Assembly: GCF_030269925.1 (NCBI RefSeq)
Contig: NC_085120.1
Location: 9,575,501-9,639,500, forward strand
DNA: 64,000 bases
Source: Bombyx mori
Taxonomy: Eukaryota > Arthropoda > Insecta > Lepidoptera > Bombycidae
Direction: 5' to 3'
The notes under the pieces are model-generated. The model ran no database searches and was not told the DNA's origin. It was given only the letters and a program-made list of their open reading frames with translations. Below are positions 1 through 10,700 of the stretch, piece by piece. The translations under genes were made by a program, and so were the position numbers. Every line of letters starts with the position of its first letter. Position 1 is the stretch's first letter.

Positions 1-149
1 GGCAGCCGTTGTAACTTGAGACTTGAGACCTTAGAACTTATATCTCAGGGTCAGTGGCGCATTTACGTCGTAGATGTCTATGGGCTCCAGTAACCACTTA
101 ACACCAGGTGGGCTGTGAGCAAGTCCACCCATCTAGCAATAAAAAAAAA
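1..149 (+). repeat. Bm1 SINE, 3' part (cut by window edge)
   Basis: Matches the 3' half of the Bm1 consensus visible in the full copies at 12668 and 21887: the GGCAGCCGTTGTAAC block, the CTTAACACCAGGTGGGCTGTG block and an A-rich tail. The tRNA-like head lies left of the window. Confidence 0.93.
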
Positions 150-850
150 GTCTTATAGTAGTGTTTACTTACAATTGTCATTCCCGTCTGTGGTGTCAAC
201 AGGCTCAGCACCCCGTAGTGCAAATGAAATAGCATCTTGTCGATTCCGGAATGCTTTGAATCTTGCTAGTTTATATCTCTTCACTAGTTCTAGAGCGTCA
301 GCCTTGTTCTCGTATACATGCAGGGCTTCTGTTGATTTTTAAACATATATTGCATTATTTTTTTTGTATTTTTTTTGAGGCTGTACTGAAAACTGTCTTT
401 TATTTATTCATTTATTTCTAAGCTCTGGTACAAGAACTTCAAGATGTAAATATTTTTTCAAACTATTCACTATGCAGTATTTGGAAGACATTAATTTGTT
501 GTGAAAGTTATGAAAATAGAGTAGTCATTCTTGTACAAGCATTCTGCTACATTCATAGAATATTAAACAGTTTCTCAATTTTTTTGGATTTGCTCAAACT
601 GTCTTTAATAAGTATTTAATAAAATTACTTTATTAGTCTGGTATTAAGCAGATGTGAATATGTCTTCTAAGTAGGTTAAGTGTTGTAACAATTGTAAACA
701 CCGGGTACTTGAGAGACTTTCAGTTGTTAAGTTAGCTCTTGTTAATTTGCATTGACCTCAATCTTTTAACTGATAATAAGCCAATAAGCTTAATATATGA
801 GTCGTCTATTATCAAAGGTGGCAATCTGTGCATTTGGACAAAAAAAATTT
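150..850. other. AT-rich intergenic or 3' UTR DNA
   Basis: No gene or repeat recognised. A minus-strand AATAAA at 848-853 could serve the minus-strand gene whose first exon is at 1837-2065. Confidence 0.4.
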
Positions 851-919
851 ATTGATATGTCTATACAGATTGATTTGAATATAATCGTCTCCTTCAAAGA
901 ATATGGTTCAAAACCTGCA

Positions 920-1125
920 TTAAATAAAGGCATTAAATAAGATGTCGTTCAGAAGAGTTTTGTGAGTGCCAATGGAATACAAAGTCAATAATTCGTTTTT
1001 CTGATTTACCAATAATTGTCCAAAAGTCATATTGCCGGCTTTGATAATAGTTGACTCATATACAAATAAATTGTTATTATTGACTCTCCTAATTAAAGCA
1101 TTTTCAGTCTTAAGAAACAACATAA
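920..1125 (-). CDS. Possible terminal exon or open 3' UTR frame (unrecognised)
   Basis: An open minus-strand frame here translates to a non-repetitive sequence ending NDILFNAFI-stop. An AATAAA signal (848-853, minus) follows about 70 nt downstream. There is no convincing acceptor: the one that would keep frame with the 1837-2065 exon (after GGAGAG) has no pyrimidine tract. It may simply be an open stretch in the 3' UTR. No homologue recognised. Confidence 0.15.
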
Positions 1126-1378
1126 TATGCAAGAGAATTAATGACAAAGCCAAAATGGTTGTTCACAACCCTCACCTTCACATGAATGGAAAATATTTTG
1201 CATTTGTTAAACTAAGCATAATTACTTATATTTTAGCACAAGCACATTAGTGAACTCTAAATCTAAAAATATAAAAATTGTATCAATATACAATTTAGTC
1301 TGTTGATTTAGCATCTTAGCTTCTTTTTAATTGTGCTAACTTTAATTGAGTGTAAACCAAATCAACACAAAACTTCTT

Positions 1379-1431
1379 TCAGGTAGCTTTTTTTGGTAAA
1401 TATATCAAGTCACCAGGGTTACCAATTTCTT
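1379..1431 (-). CDS. Candidate second and last coding exon of the left-hand minus-strand gene
   Basis: A minus-strand AG at 1432-1433 is followed by 53 nt that join in frame to the 1837-2065 exon (229 + 53 = 282 nt, 93 codons plus stop) and end EIGNPGDLIYLPKKAT-stop. The acceptor is weak because purines precede it. The phase match and the non-repetitive peptide favour it, but cDNA evidence is lacking. Confidence 0.27.
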
Positions 1432-1836
1432 CTTTTTGAGAAGCACTTAAAATTTTAATAAAATATATCTATAAATTTATAAAATCGTAACTGATTCAAC
1501 TTACGATCAAGTAGACCATAGGCCGATCGACTGCCTTCGGTGGCAATATAAAGTAAAAAACGTTGTAAGATTAATCAGAGTTAGTTCAAAAGTTTTGGTA
1601 AGAGTTTTTTGCTGTCAAAACATTATGTTCATTATGGAAATATTTTTCTATGGCAAATATTAAAATATCCAAATTTATACTTTTGCATATCAACTTAAGC
1701 AAACATGATTTGACCTACATACTTTATCAGAGATAAAACGATAATACCAACTAACAACAGTTTGAAACAATGCTCGTTTTATTAACCAAACACTATGAAA
1801 TCCTATTCATAATTCCAGGAAATTTAAAAAAAATAC

Positions 1837-2065
1837 CTTCATCTGGTCCCTTTTTGATCTCGCACGGTATATAGACGCCATAGTACGTGACGGAAGGTTC
1901 AAGGCTGGTGGGACTCACTGGACTCGATCGCTTTAGGGATTCGAAACGTAAAAAGCGGCGCAAGAGCCCTATGGCACCATCTTTCTTTTCGCTGGGAGAT
2001 ATCGACAGCTCCTCTCTCATTCCTCCGATATCTTTGCTGCCAGGTATGACAACCGCCTTCGACAT
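1837..2065 (-). CDS. First coding exon of an unrecognised gene
   Basis: The ATG at 2065 opens 76 complete codons beginning MSKAVVIPGSKDIGG, rich in Ser, Lys and Arg in the middle (FLRFESLKRSSPVSP) and ending near KKGPDE. A GTATTT donor follows at 1836, leaving phase 1. Codon use looks coding, unlike the surrounding AT-rich DNA. No signal peptide or membrane segment is apparent and I do not recognise the family. Downstream exon candidates lie at 1379-1431 and, less likely, 920-1125. A CRE-like TGACGTCA lies about 290 bp upstream of the ATG. Confidence 0.6.
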
Positions 2066-2352
2066 CTAAAAATGGTAAACACAACTTGTTTTGTTTATGA
2101 CGCAAAGATCACCCCATTTGAATTGTGTCCAACTCATTACCGTGCGAATGTATGTTGTTAACACATATTTACTGCTTCGTTGTATCCTAAATTTTAAATG
2201 TGAAAAGCGATTTGATTGAAAATTAAGACAGATTGTTTGGCTGAATGAAAAACGAACGTATTTTGAAACAGAAAAATTGAAATGCGTTGGTTGGATCCAA
2301 TGAAGTAGGAAACCTATGGAAATGAAACGTCAACCAAAATTTCGTGCCACTG

Positions 2353-2360
2353 TGACGTCA
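2353..2360. promoter_or_regulatory. CRE-like palindrome TGACGTCA
   Basis: Perfect CREB/ATF-type 8-mer, about 290 bp upstream of the minus-strand ATG at 2065 and 15 bp upstream of a plus-strand ATGGCGGC (2375), a YY1-like promoter context. Function is inferred from motif and position only. Confidence 0.35.
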
Positions 2361-2374
2361 TCTGGCCACAAAAC

Positions 2375-2416
2375 ATGGCGGCTTTAGTGCTGTACAAAAT
2401 ATTTCAATGTTATCAG
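2375..2416 (+). CDS. Possible divergent first exon (14 codons) or short ORF
   Basis: The plus-strand ATG sits in an AAACATGGCGGC context and opens MAALVLYKIFQCYQ. CAG followed by GTTTTA at the end could be a donor; without splicing the frame stops after 30 codons. No downstream exon was found before WDR18, which is on the opposite strand. Speculative. Confidence 0.12.
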
Positions 2417-2810
2417 GTTTTATCGATAAACGTTCTTGGCTCATTTTATTTTAAATATTGTTGAGTATTATTTATTTGTAGAATTTATACTTTAATGGGA
2501 AGTAAGTAGATATATTGTTATGTGCAAATATGATATGATTTAGATGGGTGAAATCTAAGACAAGTTCGTCCTTCGAATTTGCCAAGTAAACGATATGATG
2601 ATTTTTAAAAGTTGCTACACTGATTTTATAAAGTTGTCGTTTGTCGCAAAACATAAAGATATGGCGTAGTTCAAAGCCATCAGCCCATTTCTAGCATGCT
2701 AAATGTTATCGTATTTTGAGTACGTGTTTTTCTTAGACTATTACAATCTATTTTAATTGTTTTGCTGACTCTAAAGTCCGTAACATACTACCGCAGCGCA
2801 CCCCAAGGAA

Positions 2811-2857
2811 GGTGCGCCGCACCATTTGAATCACTTTCGCTTGAGAGTGATTCAAAT
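2811..2857. repeat. Two adjacent hairpins
   Basis: GGTGCGCCGCACC (2811-2823) is a perfect 6-bp inverted repeat around one base. It abuts a second stem, ATTTGAATCACT (2824-2835) with AGTGATTCAAAT (2846-2857), which extends inward by a G-U and two Watson-Crick pairs to a GCTT loop. No family recognised. Confidence 0.6.
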
Positions 2858-3937
2858 TTTAAACTTATCAAGGGACCGCGTGAAAAAAAAAACACCTACA
2901 GAACATTTATTCATTAATTACAAACGTCATTCCTTGTGACTTCCTCTCTAAAATCACTTAATTATTAAATATTTAACAAATTTACAATAGTGTTTTACTC
3001 ACTGCGGAATAAAACTATTTTATTTAAATAGTTCCGAAGAGATTTTGTCGGTAGCCTTTTTCCCGAAATATCTAAACAGAATGTCTAAATATGTTTTGAT
3101 GACATATTTTAAAGTGGTATTTATGATTAGTGTCATGATCAATAGATTCCGACCGAAAAATGGATTTTTCGGATGAGGGCTCCATAATGAATTTAAATAC
3201 ATATAGATAATAGTTTTAGGGCATCGACTTTCTTGAGATCCTATAAAATACGTTTTAATTATTATTTTTGTATGTTTTAAGCATGATAAATTATGAAATT
3301 TTATATAATCAATCATATTAAATCGATATCAAAGTCAATAAATAATGTACAACCCAAAACAGACGGCCGAACTGACGTGACAATGACATTTGGCGCGCTA
3401 AATATGGCGGATTTTCGGCCTCATTAGACGGAGACGGAGATATTTACGTATATTCATGTTTCATTTTATGTACGCACTGAAATACTGTTATATTGTTTTC
3501 CTGCGAGTTAAAGTGCTGAGTAAGAACGAGATAGATATATGTTTATGTATGTGCCTTCAAAATGGGTGCTATTTATATAAGCAATTGTACGTATAGAACA
3601 ATATGTCGTGTCCCTACTATATAGGTCTATGGTTGGATCACGTCGGACGGAAAACGTTACCAGTCATAGGTGACATTTGACAGATTGATTGAAGCATTAC
3701 TAGGTATCATACAGCCATTTATAATTCAAATGACTTCTGATTAGACACAGTGTAATTCAAGAATTCAAGATGCGTAGAGTAAAGAGCAGATACTTTGTTA
3801 AAATTCAAATCTGAATTGTGGAAAAATTAAAAACACATAAAGCAATATTATTCGGCTTAAATTTTAATTTCGAAAAAATAACTAGTTTGTTTTTTTCATG
3901 ATAAAGAAGCACTTATGTCTTTACTTTGACTCGGTGG
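2858..3937. other. Intergenic, AT-rich
   Basis: No coding region recognised. GGCGCGCTAAATATGGCGG near 3391 resembles a YY1-type promoter motif, but the ATG there opens only a few codons. Confidence 0.35.
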
Positions 3938-4132
3938 TAGGCTTTTTTCCCCTACCTATTCGCTGGTAGCTTAAGAGGCTATCCCAGGATTCCCAGCTAT
4001 GCCCGGACAGGTAGGTGAGCTCGCAGGCTCAACCTGAGAGAATTCGCTAACACTAGCCTTAACAAGAGCAGTCCTTCGCACAATCTACCACTGGATGGGA
4101 ATCGCGAACCTCTATGATGCGGCAAGAAATTC
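3938..4132 (-). mobile_element. BMC1/L1Bm-like LINE, diverged 3' end
   Basis: Reverse complement of the LINE 3' UTR seen intact at 36875-37080: an A-rich end, the hairpin around GGTAGC...GGCTAT, GTGAGCTC, and the GCTAACACTAGC and CTACCACTGGAT blocks. It lacks most of the stem region. Confidence 0.8.
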
Positions 4133-4200
4133 TGGGTTGAAAATAGTTGTAGCTTCATTTCATTATTTTACATCAAATAGAATATTAAGGAAGAAGTTTT

Positions 4201-4457
4201 ATTTTTTATTTTTTTCTTATTGCTTAGATGGGTGGACGAGCTCACAGCCCACCTGGTGTTAAGTGGTTACTGGAGTCCATAGACATCTACAACGTAAATG
4301 CGCCACCCACCATGAGATATAAGTTCTAAGGTCTCAAGTATAGTTACAACGGCTGCCCCACCCTTCAAACCGAAACGCATTACTGCTTCACGGCAGAAAT
4401 AGGCAGGGTGGTGGTACCCACCCGCGCGGACTCACAAGAGGTCCTACCACCAGTAAC
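4201..4457 (-). repeat. Bm1 SINE, 5'-truncated
   Basis: Starts with the reverse-complement tail (TTATTGCTTAGATGGGTGG) and runs to the ACCACCAGTAA block; the tRNA-like head is missing. Confidence 0.93.
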
Positions 4458-4477
4458 CAGTACCTATACACAAATAA

Positions 4478-4576
4478 GAAATGGATGAGGAGAGCCAAAG
4501 ACCGAGCTCAGTAGTGTGAATCGGGAGAGGCCTATGTCCAACAGTGGCCGACTGTGAGCTGGTGATGATGATGAAG
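4478..4576 (+). mobile_element. LINE 3' terminus (RTE-like)
   Basis: The translated tail GEAYVQQWPTVSW followed by TGATGATGATGAAG matches the C-terminal ending and short tandem tail typical of lepidopteran RTE-type endonuclease/reverse-transcriptase elements. Only about 100 bp remain. Confidence 0.6.
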
Positions 4577-4579
4577 CAT

Positions 4580-5429
4580 ACACCCCAAATTTTCAACTTC
4601 TTCATTTTATTAGAGGCTTAATTAACAAGCTCAGGATCAGTGGCTATTAATAGATTTTTTGGTTTTTTTTTTACCTTTACTCAAACTACAACTACGACAA
4701 CTACCAGCACGGTGCTGTACCAATATTACACGGTCCAAGAATTGAGAATAATTGTAGCAGTTTTCATATAACACGATATCAATAAATCGAATATGCATTT
4801 GAGATTTGTTTTTTTTCTTTGAATTGCGGCTAATAAAGGAAATCCCAATTTTATTGAAACTGATAAAGTTTTGGCTTGATTTGTTTTTTACAATCTAAAA
4901 AGTGATTAAGTCTTTTTTTTACAAGTTTATAAGTGAATAATAACTTCAATATGTGGTATGTAAAAAATTAAGTTGGAATGTTTATGATAAATTTAATTTT
5001 GAATCTTAAATTTAAATATTGTGTTACAAGATCAAGAAGCGAAAATTCAAACGAAAATTTATTGCCCTTGAAGATATTGGAATTTTAGATCGTATAATTG
5101 GAGAGAAACACCAACATCAATGGCAAAATCATTTAATTTTAAGGTACTATGTACCATAAAAATTTACACATTGTTTCAATATAATACAGTGCACATTGCT
5201 TTTATTAATATTATTTTGAGGTTTTGGTTAACAGTTTCGATTTAATGCAATACAATGCCTCATCACTACACACTATACCTTGTTTTATATAATAGTTTCT
5301 ATATAGCACAGTACAAGTTATGTTATATGAGGGACACCTGTACTACAGTTCTTTGCACCTATTCACAGAACCACATAAAAAATGACTGAGCATATAAATA
5401 AAACACAAGGATAATTGATTAATTATTTA
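4580..5429. other. WDR18 3' flank
   Basis: AT-rich, no other gene seen. TTTATT near 5200 is a minus-strand AATAAA that could end the WDR18 transcript. Confidence 0.4.
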
Positions 5430-6770
5430 TTACTTATTTTTCTTATTGTTTTTCTTCTTTTTAGCCTTTTTTATAATTGATTCATTCACTAATGGAACTG
5501 CATCTATTGCTTTATTTATAGAAAATGCATAAAGTTTTGCATTTACTGCCTTTAAAGTTTCTATTTCATTTTTCCATTTCTTTTCTTGTCCCATAAATGA
5601 AGTCTCAGTTTGTTGTATTATTTCTTTGATTTCATAAGAATTTTGTTCTGGCCAAAAACTAATTTTCTTATTTATCAAGACTTCTATTTCAGTAGCTTCA
5701 TCAGAATCTTTTTCAAGTGTCCTCTCCAAACTATGTAGAACAATGTCAGGACAAAATTCAGATTGAAAAATAGCTGGAAGGTTTACAGTAAAAAATCCAT
5801 TTGTAATTGGCCCTTTGTGTCTTATAGTTCTAATTGGCTGTCGACTAGGTATGTGCCATAGTATAACATGCTCATCATTGGAACCTGACATGAGAGTTTC
5901 ACCATCTAATGAGACAGAGAGACATGTTATAGCTTTAGTATGTAACGTGAAGACCGGAGATCCGTTTTCAGAATTGATCAATAAATCTCTGCTCCTAGGT
6001 GGATGGGCAAGGCTGAACTGATATATTTTACCTTCATTGCTTCCAACAAACACATTCAATTCTAAAACATCCATAGTGACAGCCGACAGAGGAACATCAA
6101 AGACTAGATTCAATAACATCTCTCCAGTAGATAGATCATATATTTTACAAGTCCTATCACTAGACACAGTACACAGACGTCCATGCATACCAAATTTACT
6201 TATAAACAAATCAGTTACAGGTAGAGAATGATCAGAGAAGATATGAACTGGGTCATGTTGGCCAGCAGACGACTGCGTCACAAGATCGATTTCTGGATGT
6301 GCTGCCACAGATGCAAGCGACCAAACCATTACCATTCCATCTTCAGCCGCTGATATGAAATACTTTCCATCTGGTGTGAATTTTAATGATACAACTTTCT
6401 GATAGTGACGGCTGATTATAGTCAACAGATTTCCCGACGCAGTCTGCCACAAGTAGATTTTCTCTTCGATTCCAGCACATATGTAGGAGCCGTCTCGGGT
6501 TATAGACAAGGCACTCGCTTTTCCGGGTAAAATAAACCGCATTCCTTGGACCGGCTGATGTGAATTCAAGGGCCATATGTGTAATATTGGTTTAGTCTTT
6601 TCTACTGCTGCTATATAATCGTTACCGATGAAAGAAAGCGTTTTTGATTCGGCAGTACCTCCACCTTTGTACGTCATGAGATTCGTACCGATATGTGAAT
6701 CCCAGATGCTTGCTGTCCACAAAGGATTGTTGCAGTCAGCGGTAACCAGTAATTCAAGTAAATTTGCCAT
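5430..6770 (-). CDS. WDR18: WD repeat-containing protein 18 homologue (Ipi3/WDR18)
   Basis: Single-exon 446-aa protein. WDR18/Ipi3 is part of the nuclear Rix1/PELP1-TEX10-WDR18 complex needed for late 60S pre-ribosome maturation and ITS2 processing; family knowledge, not shown here. The sequence shows several WD blades, for example GKYFISAAEDGMVMVWSLAS, GRLCTVSSDRTCKIYDLSTG and GETLMSGSNDEHVILWHIPS, then a charged C-terminal helix (KKWKNEIETLKAVNAK) and a Lys/Asn-rich tail KKAKKKKNNKKNK that may act as a nuclear signal. The ATG at 6770 is followed by MANLLELLVTADC, the expected start. It lies head to head with MCTS1, whose ATG is 980 bp away; the gap holds a LINE fragment and a MITE. An intronless WDR18 in a genome with long introns could be ancestral or a retrocopy that replaced the parent; no poly-A remnant is evident. 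Confidence 0.93.
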   Translation of the reverse strand: MANLLELLVTADCNNPLWTASIWDSHIGTNLMTYKGGGTAESKTLSFIGNDYIAAVEKTKPILHIWPLNSHQPVQGMRFILPGKASALSITRDGSYICAGIEEKIYLWQTASGNLLTIISRHYQKVVSLKFTPDGKYFISAAEDGMVMVWSLASVAAHPEIDLVTQSSAGQHDPVHIFSDHSLPVTDLFISKFGMHGRLCTVSSDRTCKIYDLSTGEMLLNLVFDVPLSAVTMDVLELNVFVGSNEGKIYQFSLAHPPRSRDLLINSENGSPVFTLHTKAITCLSVSLDGETLMSGSNDEHVILWHIPSRQPIRTIRHKGPITNGFFTVNLPAIFQSEFCPDIVLHSLERTLEKDSDEATEIEVLINKKISFWPEQNSYEIKEIIQQTETSFMGQEKKWKNEIETLKAVNAKLYAFSINKAIDAVPLVNESIIKKAKKKKNNKKNK

Positions 6771-6987
6771 TTTTGATGTAATTTACTTGCAAACTTCACA
6801 AAATAAAACCATTACCTTGTGCAGATGCAGTACATTGTCATAAACTCATAAAGCAAGCAGCAACGGTTACATGTGCGCATGTCTGACATTTGATAGTTTA
6901 AAAAATTTGACAGTTCTGTTCACCTTAGTAGGTACGGTAAACTACGGTACCTACCGTACTTAAGGTACCTACTTTGGTACCGTATTT

Positions 6988-7077
6988 CGTCAGGTTTGAG
7001 CGCCCGTGAGCTCACCTACTAGTTAAGGTAACGCTGGAATAGCCTCTCAAGGCTACCAGCTTAGGTAGGAAAAAAAA
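6988..7077 (+). mobile_element. BMC1/L1Bm-like LINE, 90-bp 3' end with 9-bp target duplication
   Basis: Begins CGTCAGGTTTGAG and ends GCTTAGGTAGGAAAAAAAA, as in the long copy. GGTACCGTA occurs at 6976-6984 and again right after the A tail at 7078-7086, consistent with a target-site duplication (three extra T at the 5' junction). Confidence 0.85.
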
Positions 7078-7126
7078 GGTACCGTACCATACCGTACCAT
7101 TTAAAAAAAAAACGCATTCAATCCCT

Positions 7127-7271
7127 GTTTTCCAATTACAGCACAAGAGCACATTATGCGGGATAATGCTCAACTAAGCTTCAGCATAATTCGGCATTGT
7201 GCGTCACTGAGTCGCATTATGCTCTGTAATTGGAATACTACCTCAGGTACCTGAGGTAGTAATTGGAAAAC
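7127..7271. mobile_element. Foldback MITE with 13-bp perfect terminal inverted repeats
   Basis: GTTTTCCAATTAC (7127-7139) is exactly reverse-complemented at 7259-7271. Inside, a second inverted pair (TTCCAATTACAG.. with ..CTGTAATTGGAA, plus ATTATGCG/CGCATTAT) precedes a perfect 26-bp palindrome at 7236-7261. No clean target duplication found; class unresolved. Confidence 0.65.
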
Positions 7272-7749
7272 GGCCAATGAGAAAAAGAAATGCATAGATA
7301 ATAACACGGCAAAACTGAAGGTCTATTTTATTGATTTTGTAGAAATATATAACTACTCATGACTTTTGTGATGATACTCGCTCATTATATAAATGATGTT
7401 TTTTGATTATTTATTTATTTTGAGAACAAAGTAAAGCGAGCCGTCAGTCATAAAACTACAGATGCGGTTCTCTTTTGAGTGCAACACTTTATAAATTCTT
7501 TGATTGCAATTATTTTCAACATTGAATTAGTTATCTTACTTTTCTCTAGCGAACAACTTCTTGTAGTAAGTAAGAATTAAAACGAATATTTCTCAACACT
7601 ATCTTGCATTACTAAATTAATTATTACTCTGTAGTCAATCGCCATTGGCTGTTTTTGTTTGTTTCGGGAAAGACAAGTCTGTGGTTCTCTAATAATTTAT
7701 TGGTTTTGTGTTTTTTAGTGATCTTTAACTGTGCTACAAATACATCAAT

Positions 7750-7760
7750 ATGTTTAAAAA
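7750..7760 (+). CDS. MCTS1: MCTS1 exon 1
   Basis: ATG TTT AAA AA, then donor GTAAGT. Only 11 coding bases (residues 1-4, MFK and part of K); the join with exon 2 gives MFKKFDEKE, the conserved family start. Too short to find without the downstream exon. Confidence 0.93.
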
Positions 7761-10700
7761 GTAAGTTCTAGTTTATATGCATGCATTATTATTCGTTATG
7801 TAAAACAAAAATTGAGTATTTTTCTTAAAATTCTAGCGTTTAGAGGTTATCATGTCATTCACACACTCTTTGGCAATTGGTCAAACCAATTGTCATGTAG
7901 TTCATTCACTAGTCGGTTTATCCAATAGCAGCCAGCCATTATTTTTTTTTAACTGATTTTATGATCTGGTAGCTAAGACCTTTAAGTCATGTCTTATTTT
8001 AATTTATATTCTTATTTTTATGAAATATGATAATATGGAGGGAAATGAAATGAAAATGATTGATTTGAGACGTTAATCAACTGGGGTGAAATTAAGTGAA
8101 ATGAGATGATATGGAATGAAATATAATCTTAGTAAAATGGTGGTCTTTTACTAAGATTTTTTTCAGTGGACTTTTTGGAGGATCCCGAGAAGTTGCGTCC
8201 AGCGGCTTTGTTTCATTTTCCCACATTTGTGCACTTTCACAGATATTAAACAGTTAATAAACCACCATTATTACACATTTAAACCCGAAGAAACACTAAA
8301 TAGACAAAATAAAACAAATCACACAACTTCACTCCTCGTGTTCCCACCAAAAAGTCAGCCAGCCATTACTGTAACAGTGTTACAAGTTTTTAAATTTTCT
8401 TCCAAATAATAGAAATAATTACTTTATTCCTAAACAACTTGTGAAGTATTAAATTTAAATGGTTCTATCTTGGAAAGTACTAAAATTTGTTTAATCTGTT
8501 ACATCTGTTGAATTCGTCGTGACCTAAGGGACAAGACGTCCGGTGCAATCGTGTTAAGCGATGCACCGGTGTTCGAATCTCAGGCGGGTACCAATTTTTC
8601 TAATGAAATACGTACTCAACAACTGTTCACGATTGTCTTCCACGATGAAGGAATAACATCGTTATAGAAGTATTTTGTGAGTATGTGTGTGATTTAATCT
8701 GTTAAGTATTTTATTAACAAAATTGGTACACGACAGCACGAAATTAAATAGCAGTACAGTCACATCGAAGACTAGTATTCTTATATCACGTCGACTTCAA
8801 AATGGCGTAGCGTGTAAAAGCAAACAAAGTGTATTTTTATTGCACCTTTTTAAATATTGTCCTATATAGATTCATCAGCCCTACCTATCTTTGTTATTAA
8901 GAACTATTTTAGTTTATTATAAGAGAATAACATTATAGAAATTTAAGTTTCATAATCACGTAAAGGGAGGAGCTCTGACACATATTCAATTCCAGAGTCC
9001 CGATATCACGTCATAGTTCGAAAATGAAATAGGCAAATTATTTAAAAAATGTATTTAAGTAAAAAAATAAATACCATCGGTTAATTTGATAAATTTGATC
9101 TAACAACCCTTTAAAGTTTTTTTAAGGGATTTTATGACCTGGTAACTGAGACCTTTAAGTCATGCCTTTATAGTATATACTAGCTACCATAGACTAATAC
9201 AAAGACTAATTATAATGTTCATAATATGTACTGTTCACACTTCACGCGGTGTCACGCATAGAGTTCAGTAGGTAGGTACCACAACGACAACGACAGTCAG
9301 TAAAGTTTTTACAGCTGTAGGAAATCGCACCCTCTGCAATAGTAACTGACGATAGTTCATTTCAGTGTATAAAATTTTTAAGCTAGTGGTCTGTCGAAGT
9401 GATTTTTATCGAACAAAAACAACACAATCAGAAGTCATTGGGTGTAAATTTTTTGTGACGTAATTGAACTTTTGATTTTCGAATAACTGTTCGTGTACCG
9501 CTAACAAAGGTCACGGCGGCCAATGGTTGCCAATTTCCCATCTTCGCGTGATTGAAACAAGCGAAGATGTGGGAAGTGGAATCTGATATTGGATCCCAAA
9601 GCGTGTCCTCCGATGGATTGCGACGCAGGCAAGGATGGGATCCCGATGCGGAGAGCCTTGCCTCTCAAATGGACGAGCTCGACGAAGTCCTCGCAGAAGA
9701 AGAAGAAGGATGTCCGCTGCCTTCAACACCGGAGGATCAACATCTGTTGGATGCCGAAATGGCTGAAGTTTTGAAAGCTGGCGTGTTATCCGATGAGATT
9801 GATTTGGGAGCACTGGCCCATAACGCCGCCGAACAGGCCGAGGAATTCGTTCGCAAAGTATGGGAGGCGTCGTGGAACGTGTGCCATTTCAGACATTTGC
9901 CACGTTGGCTACAAGACAACGATTATTTACACAAAGGACATAGACCGCCTCTACCTTCGTTCAGCGCATGTTTTGCATCAATTTTCCGAATCCACACTGA
10001 GACAGGTAACATTTGGACGCATCTCCTTGGCTGCGTGGCATTCATTGGCGTCGCGATCTACTTTCTGTCTCGTCCATCTATCGAAATTCAAATGCAAGAG
10101 AAAGTTATATTCGGTGTTTTTTTTGTCGGCGCTATCGTATGCCTCGGTTTTTCTTTTGCCTATCACACACTGTACTGCCACTCCGAGATGGTCGGAAAGC
10201 TGTTCTCAAAGCTGGATTATTGTGGAATAGCATTGCTCATCATGGGCTCCTTTGTTCCATGGTTGTACTACAGTTTCTACTGCCACTACAGACCGAAGAT
10301 CATATACCTATCTGTAGTAGTTGTTTTAGGAATTTTGTCAATAATAGTGTCTTTGTGGGATAGATTCTCAGAACCTCGACTAAGACCTCTCAGAGCAGGA
10401 GTTTTTATGGGCTTTGGTTTGTCTGGTATAGTCCCAGCAATTCACTATGGGATTACCGAAGGCTGGTTCAGTCAAGTCAGCAAAGCATCATTGGGCTGGT
10501 TAGTTTTGATGGGATTGCTCTATATCTTAGGTGCCATGTTCTATGCCTTAAGAGTGCCAGAACGTTGGTTCCCTGGCAAATGTGATATTTGGTTTCAGTC
10601 CCATCAAATATTCCATGTTCTTGTGATTGTAGCTGCTTTTGTACATTACCACGGTATAAGCGAATTGGCATCTTACAGAGTCACAGTAGGAGAGTGCTCC

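Noticed and set aside
7251..7262. TGAGGTAGTA looks like the start of let-7.
   Set aside because: It is one arm of a perfect 26-bp palindrome inside a MITE; the remaining let-7 bases and a proper precursor stem are absent.
9552..9566. Five extra N-terminal codons for AdipoR.
   Set aside because: They start at TTG; the first ATG is 9567 and fits the family.
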